Shown here: in pieces, positions 20,093 to 28,284 of the stretch
Numbering within the stretch: the stretch's first letter is position 1
How the letters are laid out: every line of letters starts with the position of its first letter
NCBI RefSeq assembly: GCF_004698125.1
Contig: NZ_ML214297.1
Span: 620,001-684,000, forward strand
Direction of reading: 5' to 3'
DNA length: 64,000 nt
DNA from: Halosimplex halophilum
GTDB taxonomy: Archaea; Halobacteriota; Halobacteria; Halobacteriales; Haloarculaceae
The notes under the pieces: generated by a model
Seen by the model: only the letters and a program-made list of their open reading frames with translations
Database searches by the model: none
Told to the model about the DNA's origin: nothing
Position numbers and translations under genes: made by a program

Positions 20093-20836
20093 TCAGTCCT
20101 CGCCGTCGAGCGTAAAATCGGGTTCGAGGCCGGCCTTCTCGTAGAGCTGACGGCGGTACTCCTGGTCGTCGGCCTGCTCGCGGCGGGCGGCGTCGGCGAC
20201 CGCGCGGGCGTGCTCGCGGGGGACGACCACGACGCCGTCGCCGTCGGCGACGACCACGTCGTCGGTGCGGATCTGCGCGCCGCCGACGTTGACGGGGACG
20301 TGCGTGTCGTCGAGTTCGGCGCGGCCGGGGATGATCGTCTTGTTGCGGTCCTTCGCGTAGACGGGCGTCCCCTGTTTGACGATCTCGTCGGTGTCGCGGG
20401 GCCCGCCGTTGGTGACGACGCCGACGGCGCCCTCGCCGTCCCAGTCCAGGGAGTTCGCCGACCCGACGATCCCCACGTCCATCTCGTGGGATTCGACGAC
20501 GACCACGTCGCCCTCCCGGATATCGTCGGGCTCGCCCGAGAGGTCGCCGTACCACTCGTCGCGCCACTCGGTCGTCGTCTCGAAGTCCCGCTCGGACTGG
20601 GCGGGCAGGTCCCGGGGCCGCCGGGCGGGGAGGAACCGGATCGTGTTGGCGAAGCCGACGAAGCGGTGGGAGAACTCCTCGAAGTCGCGGTGGAGCGGCT
20701 CGATGGACGAGTCGAGCCGGTTCACGTCGTGGAACCCGAGGAAGTCCATCCCGTCGGTCACGTCGGGCACCCGGAGGCCCTCGAAGGCGTCGAGCAGTTC
20801 GGCGCGGTCCTCCTCGGAGAGGGGTCGGTCGGCCAT
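20093..20836 (-). CDS. RraA-like aldolase/decarboxylase family protein
   Basis: The predicted protein has 247 residues. The family motif is clear: GAVGVVTNGGPRDTDEIVKQGTPVYAK, where the Arg-Asp pair is the catalytic and metal-binding site of HMG/oxaloacetate aldolases. Near the C-terminus DDVVVADGDGVVVVPREHA is the usual closing strand pair. N-terminal 60 residues contain VPDVTDGMDFLGFHDVNRLDSS, longer than in the bacterial RNase E inhibitor RraA. Since archaea lack RNase E of the E. coli type, an enzymatic role (retro-aldol cleavage or decarboxylation of a keto acid) is more likely. Convergent with the oxidoreductase, 18 bp apart. Confidence 0.87.
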   Translation of the reverse strand: MADRPLSEEDRAELLDAFEGLRVPDVTDGMDFLGFHDVNRLDSSIEPLHRDFEEFSHRFVGFANTIRFLPARRPRDLPAQSERDFETTTEWRDEWYGDLSGEPDDIREGDVVVVESHEMDVGIVGSANSLDWDGEGAVGVVTNGGPRDTDEIVKQGTPVYAKDRNKTIIPGRAELDDTHVPVNVGGAQIRTDDVVVADGDGVVVVPREHARAVADAARREQADDQEYRRQLYEKAGLEPDFTLDGED

Positions 20837-20940
20837 GGCCGCGCTTCCGGCCGTCCGCCCATAGTCGCTGGGGTGGCGGTCGGACGTTCCGCGACTCCCG
20901 AAGGGTCGGATTTATCCCCAGCGGCGCGGGTATCGGGGGC

Positions 20941-21924
20941 ATGGACATCCTCGTCGCGCTCCCGCCGGGCGACCTCCGCGAGTCGTTCTTCCCGCCGGAC
21001 CTGCGCGCCCGCCTCGAATCGCTGGGAACCGTCGAGTGGCCCGACGCGTCGCTCTCGGAGGCGGACCTCGTCGACCGGATCGGCGGCGTCGACGTGCTCG
21101 TGACCGGCTGGGAGAGCCCGAAAGTGACCGCCGAGGTCGCCGAGGCGGCCGACGACCTCGCGCTCGTCGCGCACACCGGCGGGAGCGTCGCGCCGGTCGT
21201 CGCCGAGGCCGTCTACGACGCCGGGATCGCCGTCGCCAGCGCCAACGACGTGATGGCAGACCACACCGCCGAACACACGCTCGCGCTGCTGGTGGGTCAC
21301 CTGCGGTCGGTCCCGGCGCTCGACCGCGCGGTGGCCGACAGCGAGTGGGTCCCGGAAGACGCGGACATCCGGACGCTCCACGGCGCCGAGGTCGGACTGG
21401 TCGGCCTGGGTACGATCGGGCGGAAACTGCTCGACCACCTCGCGCCGTTCGAGCCGGACGTGACGGTCTACGACCCGTACGTCGACCCCGAGGCGCTGTC
21501 GGCGTGGCCGTTCGCGTCGCTCGGGGACCTCGACGCCGCGCTGGACTCGTCGGTGGTCTCGATCCACGCCGCCCGGACCGAGGAGACGGTCGGCATGCTC
21601 GACGCCGGGCGACTCTCACAGGTCCCGGACGGGGCGCTGCTGGTCAACACCGCCCGGGCCGAGATCGTCGACGAGGACGCGATGCTGGCGGAACTCCGCT
21701 CGGGCCGGATCGCGGCGGCGCTAGACGTGTACCACGAGGAACCCCTTCCCGTCGACCACGAGCTCCGGGACCTCGACGGCGTCCTCGCGACGCCGCACGT
21801 CGGCGGGTCGCAGATCCGGCCGCCGCTGACGGCGGCGGTCCTCGACGACGTCGAGCGCTGGAAGGACGGGGAGTCGCTCGAACACCGCGTCCCGCGCGAG
21901 CAGTGGGCGACGATGACGCGGTGA
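20941..21924 (+). CDS. D-2-hydroxyacid dehydrogenase family, NAD-binding
   Basis: The predicted protein has 327 residues. The nucleotide-binding motif is VGLVGLGTIGRKLLDHL near residue 150. The catalytic set is complete: Arg in LLVNTARAEIVDEDAM, Glu in DVYHEEPLP and His in LATPHVGGSQI. This is the phosphoglycerate/glycerate/formate dehydrogenase superfamily. The first 100 residues form the substrate domain with LVAHTGGSVAPVV. Likely reduces a 2-oxo acid to a D-hydroxyacid, or the reverse. It is divergent from the RraA-like gene with a 104-bp gap and convergent with the isomerase/epimerase gene. Confidence 0.9.
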   Translation: MDILVALPPGDLRESFFPPDLRARLESLGTVEWPDASLSEADLVDRIGGVDVLVTGWESPKVTAEVAEAADDLALVAHTGGSVAPVVAEAVYDAGIAVASANDVMADHTAEHTLALLVGHLRSVPALDRAVADSEWVPEDADIRTLHGAEVGLVGLGTIGRKLLDHLAPFEPDVTVYDPYVDPEALSAWPFASLGDLDAALDSSVVSIHAARTEETVGMLDAGRLSQVPDGALLVNTARAEIVDEDAMLAELRSGRIAAALDVYHEEPLPVDHELRDLDGVLATPHVGGSQIRPPLTAAVLDDVERWKDGESLEHRVPREQWATMTR

Positions 21925-21954
21925 GCGACCGGGTGTCCGGTCGCGGACTCCGGA

Positions 21955-22791
21955 TCAGACCGAGACGCCGACCTCGTCGGCCACGCTCCGGACGTGGTCG
22001 GCCGCCCGTTCGTACGCCTCGGGGCCGTCGAGGTGTTCGAGCATGACCGGCAGGTCGTCGTCGAGATCGTCGAGCGCCCGCAGCAGGGCGCGGTAGTCGA
22101 GGTTCCCCTCGCCGGGCGGCACCTCCGAGAGGTGGACGAGCGGCTCGCCCCCCATCGCCACGTCCTTGAGGTGGACACACTGGATCCGCTCGCCCAGTTC
22201 GTCGACGAACTCGTCGATGAGGCCCGCGGTGTCGGCGTAGCGGCGCGGCGAGGCGACGAGGTTGACGGGGTCGAAGTGGACGGCAAAGGCGTCGCGGTCG
22301 ACCGCGTCGAGCAGGCGGCAGTAGCTGTCGACGGAATCGGGCACCGTCGTCGGCATCGCTTCGAGCGTGTAGCTGGCCGAATCGGGATCCGCGGCGTCGA
22401 TTATCTCCCGAACCGACTCGACGACCAGATCGAAGGTGTCGGCGTCGAAGTTCTCGGGGTGGGGGCCGGCCCACGAGTCCCCGCGGGAGCCGGCGACGTT
22501 GACGGCGCAGTTCGCCCCCACGGCGTCGGCCAGTTCGAGGTGGCGTGCGCAGGACGCGACCGCGTCCTCGCGCTCGTCGGGGTCGGGGCTGACGGGGTTC
22601 ACTCCCCACGCGCCCACCTCGGCGATCTCCACGTCCGCCTCCGCGGCGGCCTCGCGATAGGCGCGGACCGTCTCCGGGTCCGCGTCGGGGTCGACCGGGC
22701 AGTAGGCCGCCCCGTAGCCGAGGTCGTCCAGCGCGTCGATCCACTCTCCGGGCGTGTCGTGGTCCGCGAAGACCGGGCCGCCGAGTCGCAT
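21955..22791 (-). CDS. Sugar phosphate isomerase/epimerase (xylose isomerase-like TIM barrel)
   Basis: The predicted protein has 278 residues from an ATG complementary to 22789-22791; the longer frame upstream crosses the regulatory region and was rejected. The AP-endonuclease-2 type TIM barrel is indicated by IAEVGAWGVNPVSPDPDER, YTLEAMPTTVPDSVDSY (metal-binding Glu), AVHFDPVNLV (Asp/His), CVHLKDVAMGGE (His) and LPVMLEHLDGPE (Glu). Members interconvert keto- and aldo-sugars or epimerise them. Transcribed away from the HTH_10 regulator, with two palindromes in the shared 196-bp promoter, so it is the likely control target. Confidence 0.88.
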   Translation of the reverse strand: MRLGGPVFADHDTPGEWIDALDDLGYGAAYCPVDPDADPETVRAYREAAAEADVEIAEVGAWGVNPVSPDPDEREDAVASCARHLELADAVGANCAVNVAGSRGDSWAGPHPENFDADTFDLVVESVREIIDAADPDSASYTLEAMPTTVPDSVDSYCRLLDAVDRDAFAVHFDPVNLVASPRRYADTAGLIDEFVDELGERIQCVHLKDVAMGGEPLVHLSEVPPGEGNLDYRALLRALDDLDDDLPVMLEHLDGPEAYERAADHVRSVADEVGVSV

Positions 22792-22893
22792 GACGACCCG
22801 TACCGCGACAGGGGCCAAACCGTTGCCGGAGCGGGCAGTCCAGTCCGGTTGTCGGCCCGGACCGACTCGGACACCGGTCGCCGGGGCCGAACC

Positions 22894-22910
22894 CCCGAAC
22901 ATCGTTCGGG
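22894..22910. promoter_or_regulatory. Inverted repeat CCCGAAC-N3-GTTCGGG (operator candidate 1)
   Basis: A perfect 7-bp inverted repeat with a 3-nt spacer between the divergent isomerase and HTH_10 genes. It shares the GAAC/GTTC half-site with the palindrome about 41 bp away. Confidence 0.55.
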
Positions 22911-22932
22911 CGAAGGGACGGGTCGCCGACCG

Positions 22933-22954
22933 GTTTCCGAACATGTTCGGGAAC
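22933..22954. promoter_or_regulatory. Palindrome with core CCGAACATGTTCGG (operator candidate 2)
   Basis: The 14-bp core at 22937-22950 is a perfect palindrome, and the whole 22 bp is symmetric except one pair. It lies 34-55 nt before the HTH_10 start codon, where it would overlap the promoter. Together with operator candidate 1 it suggests cooperative binding of a dimeric regulator. Confidence 0.6.
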
Positions 22955-22987
22955 ACTGATAGTCCCCGCGGCTCGTAAGGATCGGAT

Positions 22988-23650
22988 ATGCCGCGGGCCA
23001 CTCTGGAGATCACCGTGCCGGACTCGGTGTGGATCGGCGAATTGTCGCGCGAGTATCCGGACGCACAGTTCGAGATCCTGACGGTCTTCCCGAAGGAGGA
23101 CGGCGGGGTCGCGCTGGCGGAGATCGCCGCCGACGACATCGAGGCGGTCGTCCTGGCGATGGACGAGTACGACGAGGTGACCAACACGGACTTCCTCCAG
23201 CGGACGGCCGACACCGGGCTCGTGCAGTTCGAGACCTCCAACCCCGTCCTCCTGCTCCCGGTGCGCAACGCCGGGACGCCGCTGGAACTGCCCTTTACGG
23301 TCGTCGACGGGAGCGTCGAGTGGGAGGTCACGGCCCCGCGGGACCGCCTCTCCACGCTGGGCGACCAGCTCCGGCAGTTCGGCATCGAGTTCGAGGTCAT
23401 GGCCGTCCGCCAGGAGATGGAGACCGAGCAGCTGCTGACGCCGAAACAGCTCCGGCTCGTCCAGACGGCCGTCGAGGAGGGGTACTACGACACGCCGCGG
23501 GAGTGTACGCTCACCGAGCTCGCCGACGAGGCCGACATCGCCAAGTCGACCTGCAGCGAGACGCTCCACCGCGCCGAGGAGAAGATCGTCAAGGAGTTCG
23601 TCGACGAGACCGACCAGACCGACGAGCGGGCGCCCGCGATGCGCGCCTGA
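22988..23650 (+). CDS. HTH_10 (bacterio-opsin activator-like) transcriptional regulator
   Basis: The predicted protein has 220 residues. The C-terminal region from about 145 shows the HTH_10 signature: [52 protein letters not shown] in two blocks, where 'L(T/D).rQ...l..A...GYyd.PR....eLa...gis.st.se.LrraE' is the family pattern. The N-terminal 140 residues form an unassigned sensor-like domain. Such proteins are common haloarchaeal regulators of metabolic genes. It is divergent from the sugar isomerase gene; paired inverted repeats between them are its likely binding sites. Confidence 0.9.
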   Translation: MPRATLEITVPDSVWIGELSREYPDAQFEILTVFPKEDGGVALAEIAADDIEAVVLAMDEYDEVTNTDFLQRTADTGLVQFETSNPVLLLPVRNAGTPLELPFTVVDGSVEWEVTAPRDRLSTLGDQLRQFGIEFEVMAVRQEMETEQLLTPKQLRLVQTAVEEGYYDTPRECTLTELADEADIAKSTCSETLHRAEEKIVKEFVDETDQTDERAPAMRA

Positions 23651-23780
23651 CCGGTCCGTCGCGGGCCCGGGAGGTCCAAGAGCCGATCCGAGCGTCCGCC
23701 GAGGCCCCGGCGGAGGGTCCGCCGAGGCGCCCGACCCCGTGTCGGGAGTTTCAAGACAGTCGAGGGCCCGACTCTACTCG

Positions 23781-24695
23781 ATGCGTCACGACCACATTAT
23801 CAGTGCGAAACAACTCTCGCGGGCGGACATCGAGGCGGTGTTGGACCGGGCGGCGGAGGTGGCCGCCGACCCCGAGTCGTTCGCCGACCGCCACGAGAAC
23901 GCCCTGCTCGGGCTCTGTTTCTTCGAGCCGAGCACGCGGACGAAGATGAGCTTCACCGCGGCGATAAAGCGGCTGGGCGGCGACGTGGTGGACATGGGCA
24001 CCGTCGAGTCCTCCAGCGTCAAGAAGGGCGAGAGCCTCGCGGACACGGTCCGGGTGGTCGAGGGCTACGCCGACGCCCTGGTGTTGCGCCACCCCAGCGA
24101 GGGGTCGGCCCAGATGGCCAGCGAGTTCGTCGACGTGCCGCTGATCAACGCCGGCGACGGCGCCGGCCAGCACCCCACACAGACCCTGCTCGACCTCTAC
24201 ACGATCCGCGAGTCGGCGGGTTTCGACGACCTGACGGTCGGGATCATGGGCGACCTGAAGTACGGTCGCACCGTGCACTCGCTGGCCCACGCGCTGACGA
24301 ACTTCGACGCCGACCAGCACTTCATCAGCCCGGAGAGCCTCCAGCTCCCCCGGAGCGTCCGCTACGACCTCCACGAGGAGGGCGCGTCGATCCGCGAGCA
24401 CACCGAGCTCGAACCGGTCCTGCCGGAACTCGACGTGCTGTACGTCACCCGGATCCAGGCCGAGCGGTTCCCCGACGAGAGCGAGTACCGCGCGGTCGCC
24501 GGCGAGTACCAGATCGACGCAGAGACGCTGGAGGCGGCCCGCGACGACCTGACGGTCATGCACCCGCTGCCCCGCGTCGACGAGATCGCCCACGAGATCG
24601 ACGACACCGACTACGCCCACTACTTCCAGCAGGCCCACAACGGCGTCCCCGTCAGGATGGCGCTGCTGGACCTGCTGCTCGGAGGTGACGAATGA
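23781..24695 (+). CDS. pyrB: Aspartate carbamoyltransferase catalytic subunit
   Basis: Catalyses carbamoyl phosphate plus aspartate to carbamoyl aspartate, the committed pyrimidine step. The protein has 304 residues. The carbamoyl-phosphate loop [13 protein letters not shown] is near residue 45, [13 protein letters not shown] (Ser/Lys from the neighbouring subunit) follows near 75, then HPSEGSAQ and [19 protein letters not shown] near 130. The C-terminal [10 protein letters not shown] and [14 protein letters not shown] are diagnostic of PyrB. The start ATG at 23781 gives the standard N-terminus. Its stop overlaps the PyrI start by 4 bp (ATGA). Confidence 0.97.
   Translation: MRHDHIISAKQLSRADIEAVLDRAAEVAADPESFADRHENALLGLCFFEPSTRTKMSFTAAIKRLGGDVVDMGTVESSSVKKGESLADTVRVVEGYADALVLRHPSEGSAQMASEFVDVPLINAGDGAGQHPTQTLLDLYTIRESAGFDDLTVGIMGDLKYGRTVHSLAHALTNFDADQHFISPESLQLPRSVRYDLHEEGASIREHTELEPVLPELDVLYVTRIQAERFPDESEYRAVAGEYQIDAETLEAARDDLTVMHPLPRVDEIAHEIDDTDYAHYFQQAHNGVPVRMALLDLLLGGDE
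24681..24688 (+). promoter_or_regulatory. Strong Shine-Dalgarno before pyrI
   Basis: GGAGGTGA, a perfect match to the 3' end of 16S rRNA, lies inside the end of pyrB and 3 nt before the pyrI ATG. It explains internal initiation in the pyrBI operon in a genome where most genes lack such sites. Confidence 0.75.
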
Positions 24696-25153
24696 GCGAC
24701 CGCGAACTCCGCGTCTCGAAGATCCGCAACGGCACCGTCGTCGACCACATCACCGCCGGCCAGGCGCTGAACGTGCTGGCCATCCTCGGCATCGACGCCG
24801 ACAGCGGCGAGACGGTCAGCGTCGGCATGCGCGTCCCCAGCGACCGCCTCGGCAGCAAGGACATCGTCAAGGTCGAGGGCCGCGAGCTGAGCCAGGACGA
24901 GGTGGACGTGCTCTCGCTGATCGCCCCCGCGGCGACGATCAACATCGTCCGCGAGTTCGACGTGGTCGAGAAACACCGCGTCGAGCGTCCCGAGGAGGTC
25001 GTCGGCGTCCTCTCCTGTCCCAACCGCCACTGCATCACCACCGAGGACGAGCCCGTCCAGTCCCGGTTCGACGTGCTCGACGACGGGATCCGCTGTACCT
25101 ACTGCGACACCATCGTCCGCGACTCCATCGCCGAGCAGATCGACGTGGCCTGA
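24692..25153 (+). CDS. pyrI: Aspartate carbamoyltransferase regulatory subunit
   Basis: The predicted protein has 153 residues, the usual PyrI length. The N-terminal allosteric domain contains [24 protein letters not shown] and [12 protein letters not shown], which form the nucleotide-binding site. The C-terminal zinc domain has four cysteines in the arrangement SCPNRHC and RCTYC. PyrI gives ATCase feedback control by nucleotides. It is translationally coupled to pyrB by an ATGA overlap and a strong internal Shine-Dalgarno. Confidence 0.97.
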   Translation: MSDRELRVSKIRNGTVVDHITAGQALNVLAILGIDADSGETVSVGMRVPSDRLGSKDIVKVEGRELSQDEVDVLSLIAPAATINIVREFDVVEKHRVERPEEVVGVLSCPNRHCITTEDEPVQSRFDVLDDGIRCTYCDTIVRDSIAEQIDVA

Positions 25154-25247
25154 GCGTCTTTCGTCACGAGACGGTGGGTACCGGCGATTCTCGGCTGCTT
25201 GCCATCGACGGGAGTCGACCTATTGACAGCCCCTCCGAGTGGCCGGT

Positions 25248-25252
25248 GGAGG
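25248..25252 (+). promoter_or_regulatory. Shine-Dalgarno supporting a GTG start for Mn catalase
   Basis: GGAGG lies 7 nt before GTG at 25260 and decides that start over the in-frame GTG at 25239. Confidence 0.6.
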
Positions 25253-25259
25253 CGTTCCA

Positions 25260-26099
25260 GTGTTCTACCACGACGACAAACTCCAGTACCCGGTCGAAGT
25301 CGAAGAGCCCGACCCGGCGTTCGCGAAGATGCTGCAGGAGGCCATCGGCGGCGTCGAGGGCGAGATGCGCGTCTGCCTGCAGTACATGTTCCAGGCGTTC
25401 GGCGTGCCGGACGAACACGCCGAGTACCGCAAGCTCCTCATGGAGACGGCCGTCGAGGAGATCGGCCACATCGAGATGCTCGCGACCGCGGTCGCGAAGA
25501 ACCTCGAAGGCGCGCCGACGGAACTGCGCGAGGAGATGCAAAACGACGGCGCGGTCAACGCCGCGATGTCCGGCATGATGCCCCGCCAGTACCTCTCGGC
25601 GGGGATGAACGCGATGCCGGTCGACGCGAACGGCAACCCGTTCAACGCCAGCTACGTGGTCGCGAGCGGCAACCTCGCGGCGGACATGTACGCCAACGTC
25701 ATGGCCGAGTCGACCGGGCGGCTGCTCGCGGCGCGGCTCTGGGAGATGACCGACGACCCGGGGATGAAGGACATGCTGTCGTACCTGGTCGCCCGCGACG
25801 CGATGCACCAGAACCAGTGGCTGAAGGCGCTGCACTCGCTGGGCGACCCCGAAGACCCCTTCGACCACCTGCCGATCCCCAACACCTTCCCCGAGGAGGA
25901 GATGCCCGACGAGTTCGACTACTCCTTTATGTCCACCACCCGCGACGGCGAGGAGTACGAGGCGCCGTGGACGCAGGGCCCCTCCGTCGACGGCAAGGAG
26001 GACTTCTCGTTCGTCTGGGAGGGCGACATGGAGGGCGCGATGCGGGACATCTCCGCGGCCGACCCCGACACCCACAACGAGGTGGCCGGCGACGACTGA
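25260..26099 (+). CDS. Manganese catalase (non-haem)
   Basis: Ferritin-like dimanganese enzyme that disproportionates hydrogen peroxide. The protein has 279 residues, starting (M/V)FYHDDKLQYPV as family members do. Metal ligands fit the known set: Glu35 (GVEGEMRVCLQY), Glu67 and His70 (VEEIGHIEM), Glu150 (MAESTGRLLA) and His183 (RDAMHQNQWL). The C-terminal tail after the four-helix bundle, with FDYSFMSTTRDGEE, is also typical. The start is GTG supported by a Shine-Dalgarno. A haloarchaeal cell would use it as a haem-independent peroxide defence. Confidence 0.92.
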   Translation: MFYHDDKLQYPVEVEEPDPAFAKMLQEAIGGVEGEMRVCLQYMFQAFGVPDEHAEYRKLLMETAVEEIGHIEMLATAVAKNLEGAPTELREEMQNDGAVNAAMSGMMPRQYLSAGMNAMPVDANGNPFNASYVVASGNLAADMYANVMAESTGRLLAARLWEMTDDPGMKDMLSYLVARDAMHQNQWLKALHSLGDPEDPFDHLPIPNTFPEEEMPDEFDYSFMSTTRDGEEYEAPWTQGPSVDGKEDFSFVWEGDMEGAMRDISAADPDTHNEVAGDD

Positions 26100-26160
26100 G
26101 CGGTCGCTCCTGGTGCGAGCGCCCGGCGACCGGGCGCCCGGTCGTTTCGCACCAGAAACA

Positions 26161-26168
26161 CTTTAACC
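26161..26168 (+). promoter_or_regulatory. TATA-like box before the 25-residue microprotein
   Basis: CTTTAACC is 23-30 nt before the ATG at 26191, the spacing for a leaderless mRNA. Confidence 0.55.
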
Positions 26169-26175
26169 GGTTGCC

Positions 26176-26187
26176 ACGAACGTTCGT
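26176..26187. promoter_or_regulatory. 12-bp perfect palindrome ACGAACGTTCGT at the microprotein start
   Basis: It lies between the TATA-like box and the ATG, ending 3 nt before it. A repressor bound here would block initiation. The GAAC/GTTC half-sites recall those at 22.9 kb. Confidence 0.5.
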
Positions 26188-26190
26188 TCG

Positions 26191-26268
26191 ATGTCGAAGA
26201 AATCACTGCTCGTGCTGGTCGCCCTGGTCGCAGTCGCCGTCGCCTACAAGACGGCGCTCGGCGAGTAA
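26191..26268 (+). CDS. 25-residue single-span membrane microprotein
   Basis: The ORF reads ATG to TAA and encodes 25 residues: a positively charged start (MSKKS), a hydrophobic helix LLVLVALVAVAVAY and a short charged end KTALGE. It would sit in the membrane with its N-terminus inside. Support for a real gene is the TATA-like box at leaderless spacing, the palindrome just before the start, and the high third-position GC like its neighbours. I know of no function. It could be a free peptide or an accessory subunit of a membrane complex. Confidence 0.6.
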   Translation: MSKKSLLVLVALVAVAVAYKTALGE

Positions 26269-26358
26269 GGGGGTACCAGGGCGCGACCGCCCCGGCGAGG
26301 CATCGCTCTCCGACCGCCTTTTCGAACGACTTACACCGCGCGCTCCCGACCCACGGGT

Positions 26359-27186
26359 ATGTACGGCGTCGTCACGCGCAACGAGCCCGAGCTGGAGTGG
26401 GCGGAGTTCGACCGCGCCTTCTACGAGGTCAAGGACGTGACCGGCCGCGCGGCCGAGCCCGTCGACAACGGCGTCAACATGGTCTCCTGTTTCGGCGACA
26501 ACAAGGCCGCCGCCGACAACCCCGACCTGGTCCCCGTCAGCGACGAGGGCGAACAGGCGACCCGCGAGCGCCCGTACTTCGACTGGGCGTACGTCTGTCC
26601 CACCCACGAGCGCTACCGCGAGGGCCTGCTGGAGATAATCGAAGACGCAGCCGAGGCGAACGAGGACGTGCGCCTCGACGACGTGGGTTTCCCCCGCGAG
26701 GAGTACTGTCACTGCGACCGCTGCGAGGAGACCTTCGCGGCCAGCGAGTTCGACGACTGGCGCGCCTGGCGGGCGTCGGTCATCACCGAGTTCGTCGCCG
26801 AGGCCCGCGAGCGCGTCCCCGGCGACCTGTATCTCACGCTCTACCCCGACCCCTACCCGGGACACATCTACGACCGCGCGGGACTCGACGTGGACGAACT
26901 CGCCGAGTACGTCGACGAGTTCGTCGTCCCGCTGTACGACATGGCCTACTCGACGACCTACTGGCTGGAGATCCTCGCGAAGGGGTTCGTCGACGAACTC
27001 GACTCGCCGTTCTCGATCGAGCTCTACGCGGTCGAGGTCGACATCGACGACCTCGTCCACGCGACGGAGGTCGCCGAGGAGTACGCCGAGTCGGTGCTGT
27101 TCGGCTACGACGCCAGCAACGCCCGCGCGACGGTCCGGCGGATGCGTGCCGACGCCCGCGACGGCGAGCAGTTCGGCCCGGAGTAG
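26359..27186 (+). CDS. Uncharacterised protein, TIM-barrel glycosidase-like with a Cys cluster
   Basis: The predicted protein has 275 residues; no named family is recognised. The middle recalls putative glycoside hydrolases of the TIM-barrel type: DWAYVCPTHERYREGLLEIIED, then VRLDDVGFPREEYCHCDRCEETF. In those proteins a line 'VCP....Y...L.......G.hlD..rfp..CyC..C...F' carries the barrel strand and a zinc-like cysteine knot. Later strands have LYLTLYPDPYPG and EFVVPLYDMAYST. No signal peptide is visible, so it would be cytoplasmic. Function is unknown. It stands alone between the microprotein and a Nudix gene. Confidence 0.75.
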   Translation: MYGVVTRNEPELEWAEFDRAFYEVKDVTGRAAEPVDNGVNMVSCFGDNKAAADNPDLVPVSDEGEQATRERPYFDWAYVCPTHERYREGLLEIIEDAAEANEDVRLDDVGFPREEYCHCDRCEETFAASEFDDWRAWRASVITEFVAEARERVPGDLYLTLYPDPYPGHIYDRAGLDVDELAEYVDEFVVPLYDMAYSTTYWLEILAKGFVDELDSPFSIELYAVEVDIDDLVHATEVAEEYAESVLFGYDASNARATVRRMRADARDGEQFGPE

Positions 27187-27247
27187 CGGCGACTCTCTCT
27201 CGGCTCGGCGGTCCAGCCCGCCGCCACCGACCCGACGTGGCGACCGC

Positions 27248-27811
27248 TCACTCGCCGAACCGTTTCTGGCGCCACTCGCGGAGGACCGACCGATCCCGGG
27301 TGTTTTCGGGCAGTTCGTCGAACCAGCGAGCGTCGGTGATCTCGCCGTCGGGGTCGGCGACTTCGGGGTCGGTCGACTCGGCCTCGCCCTCGAAGATGGG
27401 GAGGACGCCCCACGTCTCGTGGCCGTCGCCGCGGAAGCGGACCTCGCCGAGGACCCCGAGACCGTCGTAGGACACGTCGATTCCCGCCTCCTCGCCGAGC
27501 TCCCGGCGGGCGCCCTCGCGGACGGACTCGTCGGGTTCGACCTCGCCGCCGGGGAGGACCCAGGTGTCGATGGCCGCCTGCTTGACGAGCAGGAGTTCGC
27601 CCGAGGGGCGGTAGGCGAGCGTGTGCGCGCCGTAGGGGAGCCCCTGGGCCTCGATGCGCTCGGCGACGGTCCGGAAGCGCTCCCGGGAGACCGTCCGGGT
27701 GGTCCGGAATTCGACGAAGTCGTCGTACTCGTCGGCGAAGCGGTGGTACACCTGTTCGGCTGCCTGGCGGGCCTCGGTGGCGAGGTACCAGAGGTTGTCG
27801 ACGGCCGTCAT
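27248..27811 (-). CDS. Nudix hydrolase
   Basis: The predicted protein has 187 residues with ATG complementary to 27809-27811. The Nudix box is complete: GEVEPDESVREGARREL followed by GEEAGI, matching G-x5-E-x7-REU-x-EE-x-G-U. The N-terminal 60 residues are an added helical segment (WYLATEARQAAEQVYHRF) common in haloarchaeal members. The family hydrolyses nucleoside diphosphates linked to another group; the substrate is not predictable. Its 5' region is divergent from the 28-kb cluster. Confidence 0.9.
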   Translation of the reverse strand: MTAVDNLWYLATEARQAAEQVYHRFADEYDDFVEFRTTRTVSRERFRTVAERIEAQGLPYGAHTLAYRPSGELLLVKQAAIDTWVLPGGEVEPDESVREGARRELGEEAGIDVSYDGLGVLGEVRFRGDGHETWGVLPIFEGEAESTDPEVADPDGEITDARWFDELPENTRDRSVLREWRQKRFGE

Positions 27812-28093
27812 CGCGGCGGTGTCGGCGGGCGGGGTCCGCTCGGCAAACGCTTCCGCCGGCCTGCGCGCGTTCGCTCGGTCATGGCCACACGTTCGCGGGT
27901 CACCGGCATAAGTTTTCGACCTCCTGGCCAGTTGCCCCGGGCTACCCCGGTGGGGTATCGGTGGAGTATCGAGGGTGCCGAGGGGCGACGGGGAGCCCGC
28001 GAGCGGACGACCGCGGCCGCCGGCGAGGGCCCCGAGCGCCCTCGCGTGGGACGGATCAATCCCTTTTTGACGGGCGGTCGAGTATCGCCGCCC
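27812..28093. other. Divergent intergenic region with a TACCCC hairpin
   Basis: No gene is visible in these 282 bp. A 6-bp stem TACCCC/GGGGTA with a 3-nt loop lies at 27943-27957, followed by short GTATCG direct repeats. Near the right end CCTTTTTGA (28062-28070) stands 24-32 nt before the ATG of the KOW-like gene and is its probable TATA element. Confidence 0.45.
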
Positions 28094-28276
28094 ATGGCAT
28101 TCGAAGAGGACGACCGCGTCATCCTCCACGACGAGCACAGCGAGTACGACGGGCAAGAAGGCACGATCACGCAGGTCGTCGAGACGATGTTCGGCGACGA
28201 GAACTACACGGTCTCCTTCGAGGACGGCCAGGAAGCGGGCGTCTCCGAGGACAGCCTCGAAGCCGCCGAGGAGTAA
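28094..28276 (+). CDS. Small KOW/DUF1918-like protein
   Basis: The predicted protein has 60 residues. The pattern EEDDRVILHDEHSEYDGQEGTITQVVE, then YTVSFEDGQEAGV, is a small SH3-like beta barrel as in KOW and DUF1918 proteins, where 'G.v....h...G..G.i......' recurs. It is very acidic. It is first in the run leading to the COG1325, RNase P, proteasome and SBDS genes, with its own leaderless promoter. RNA or nucleoprotein binding is a guess from the fold. Confidence 0.75.
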   Translation: MAFEEDDRVILHDEHSEYDGQEGTITQVVETMFGDENYTVSFEDGQEAGVSEDSLEAAEE

Positions 28277-28284
28277 GCCGCCCG

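Noticed and set aside
22792-23400. Extended frame upstream of the sugar isomerase
   Set aside because: It would run across the palindromic promoter region and antisense to the HTH_10 gene. The ATG complementary to 22789-22791 fits the family.
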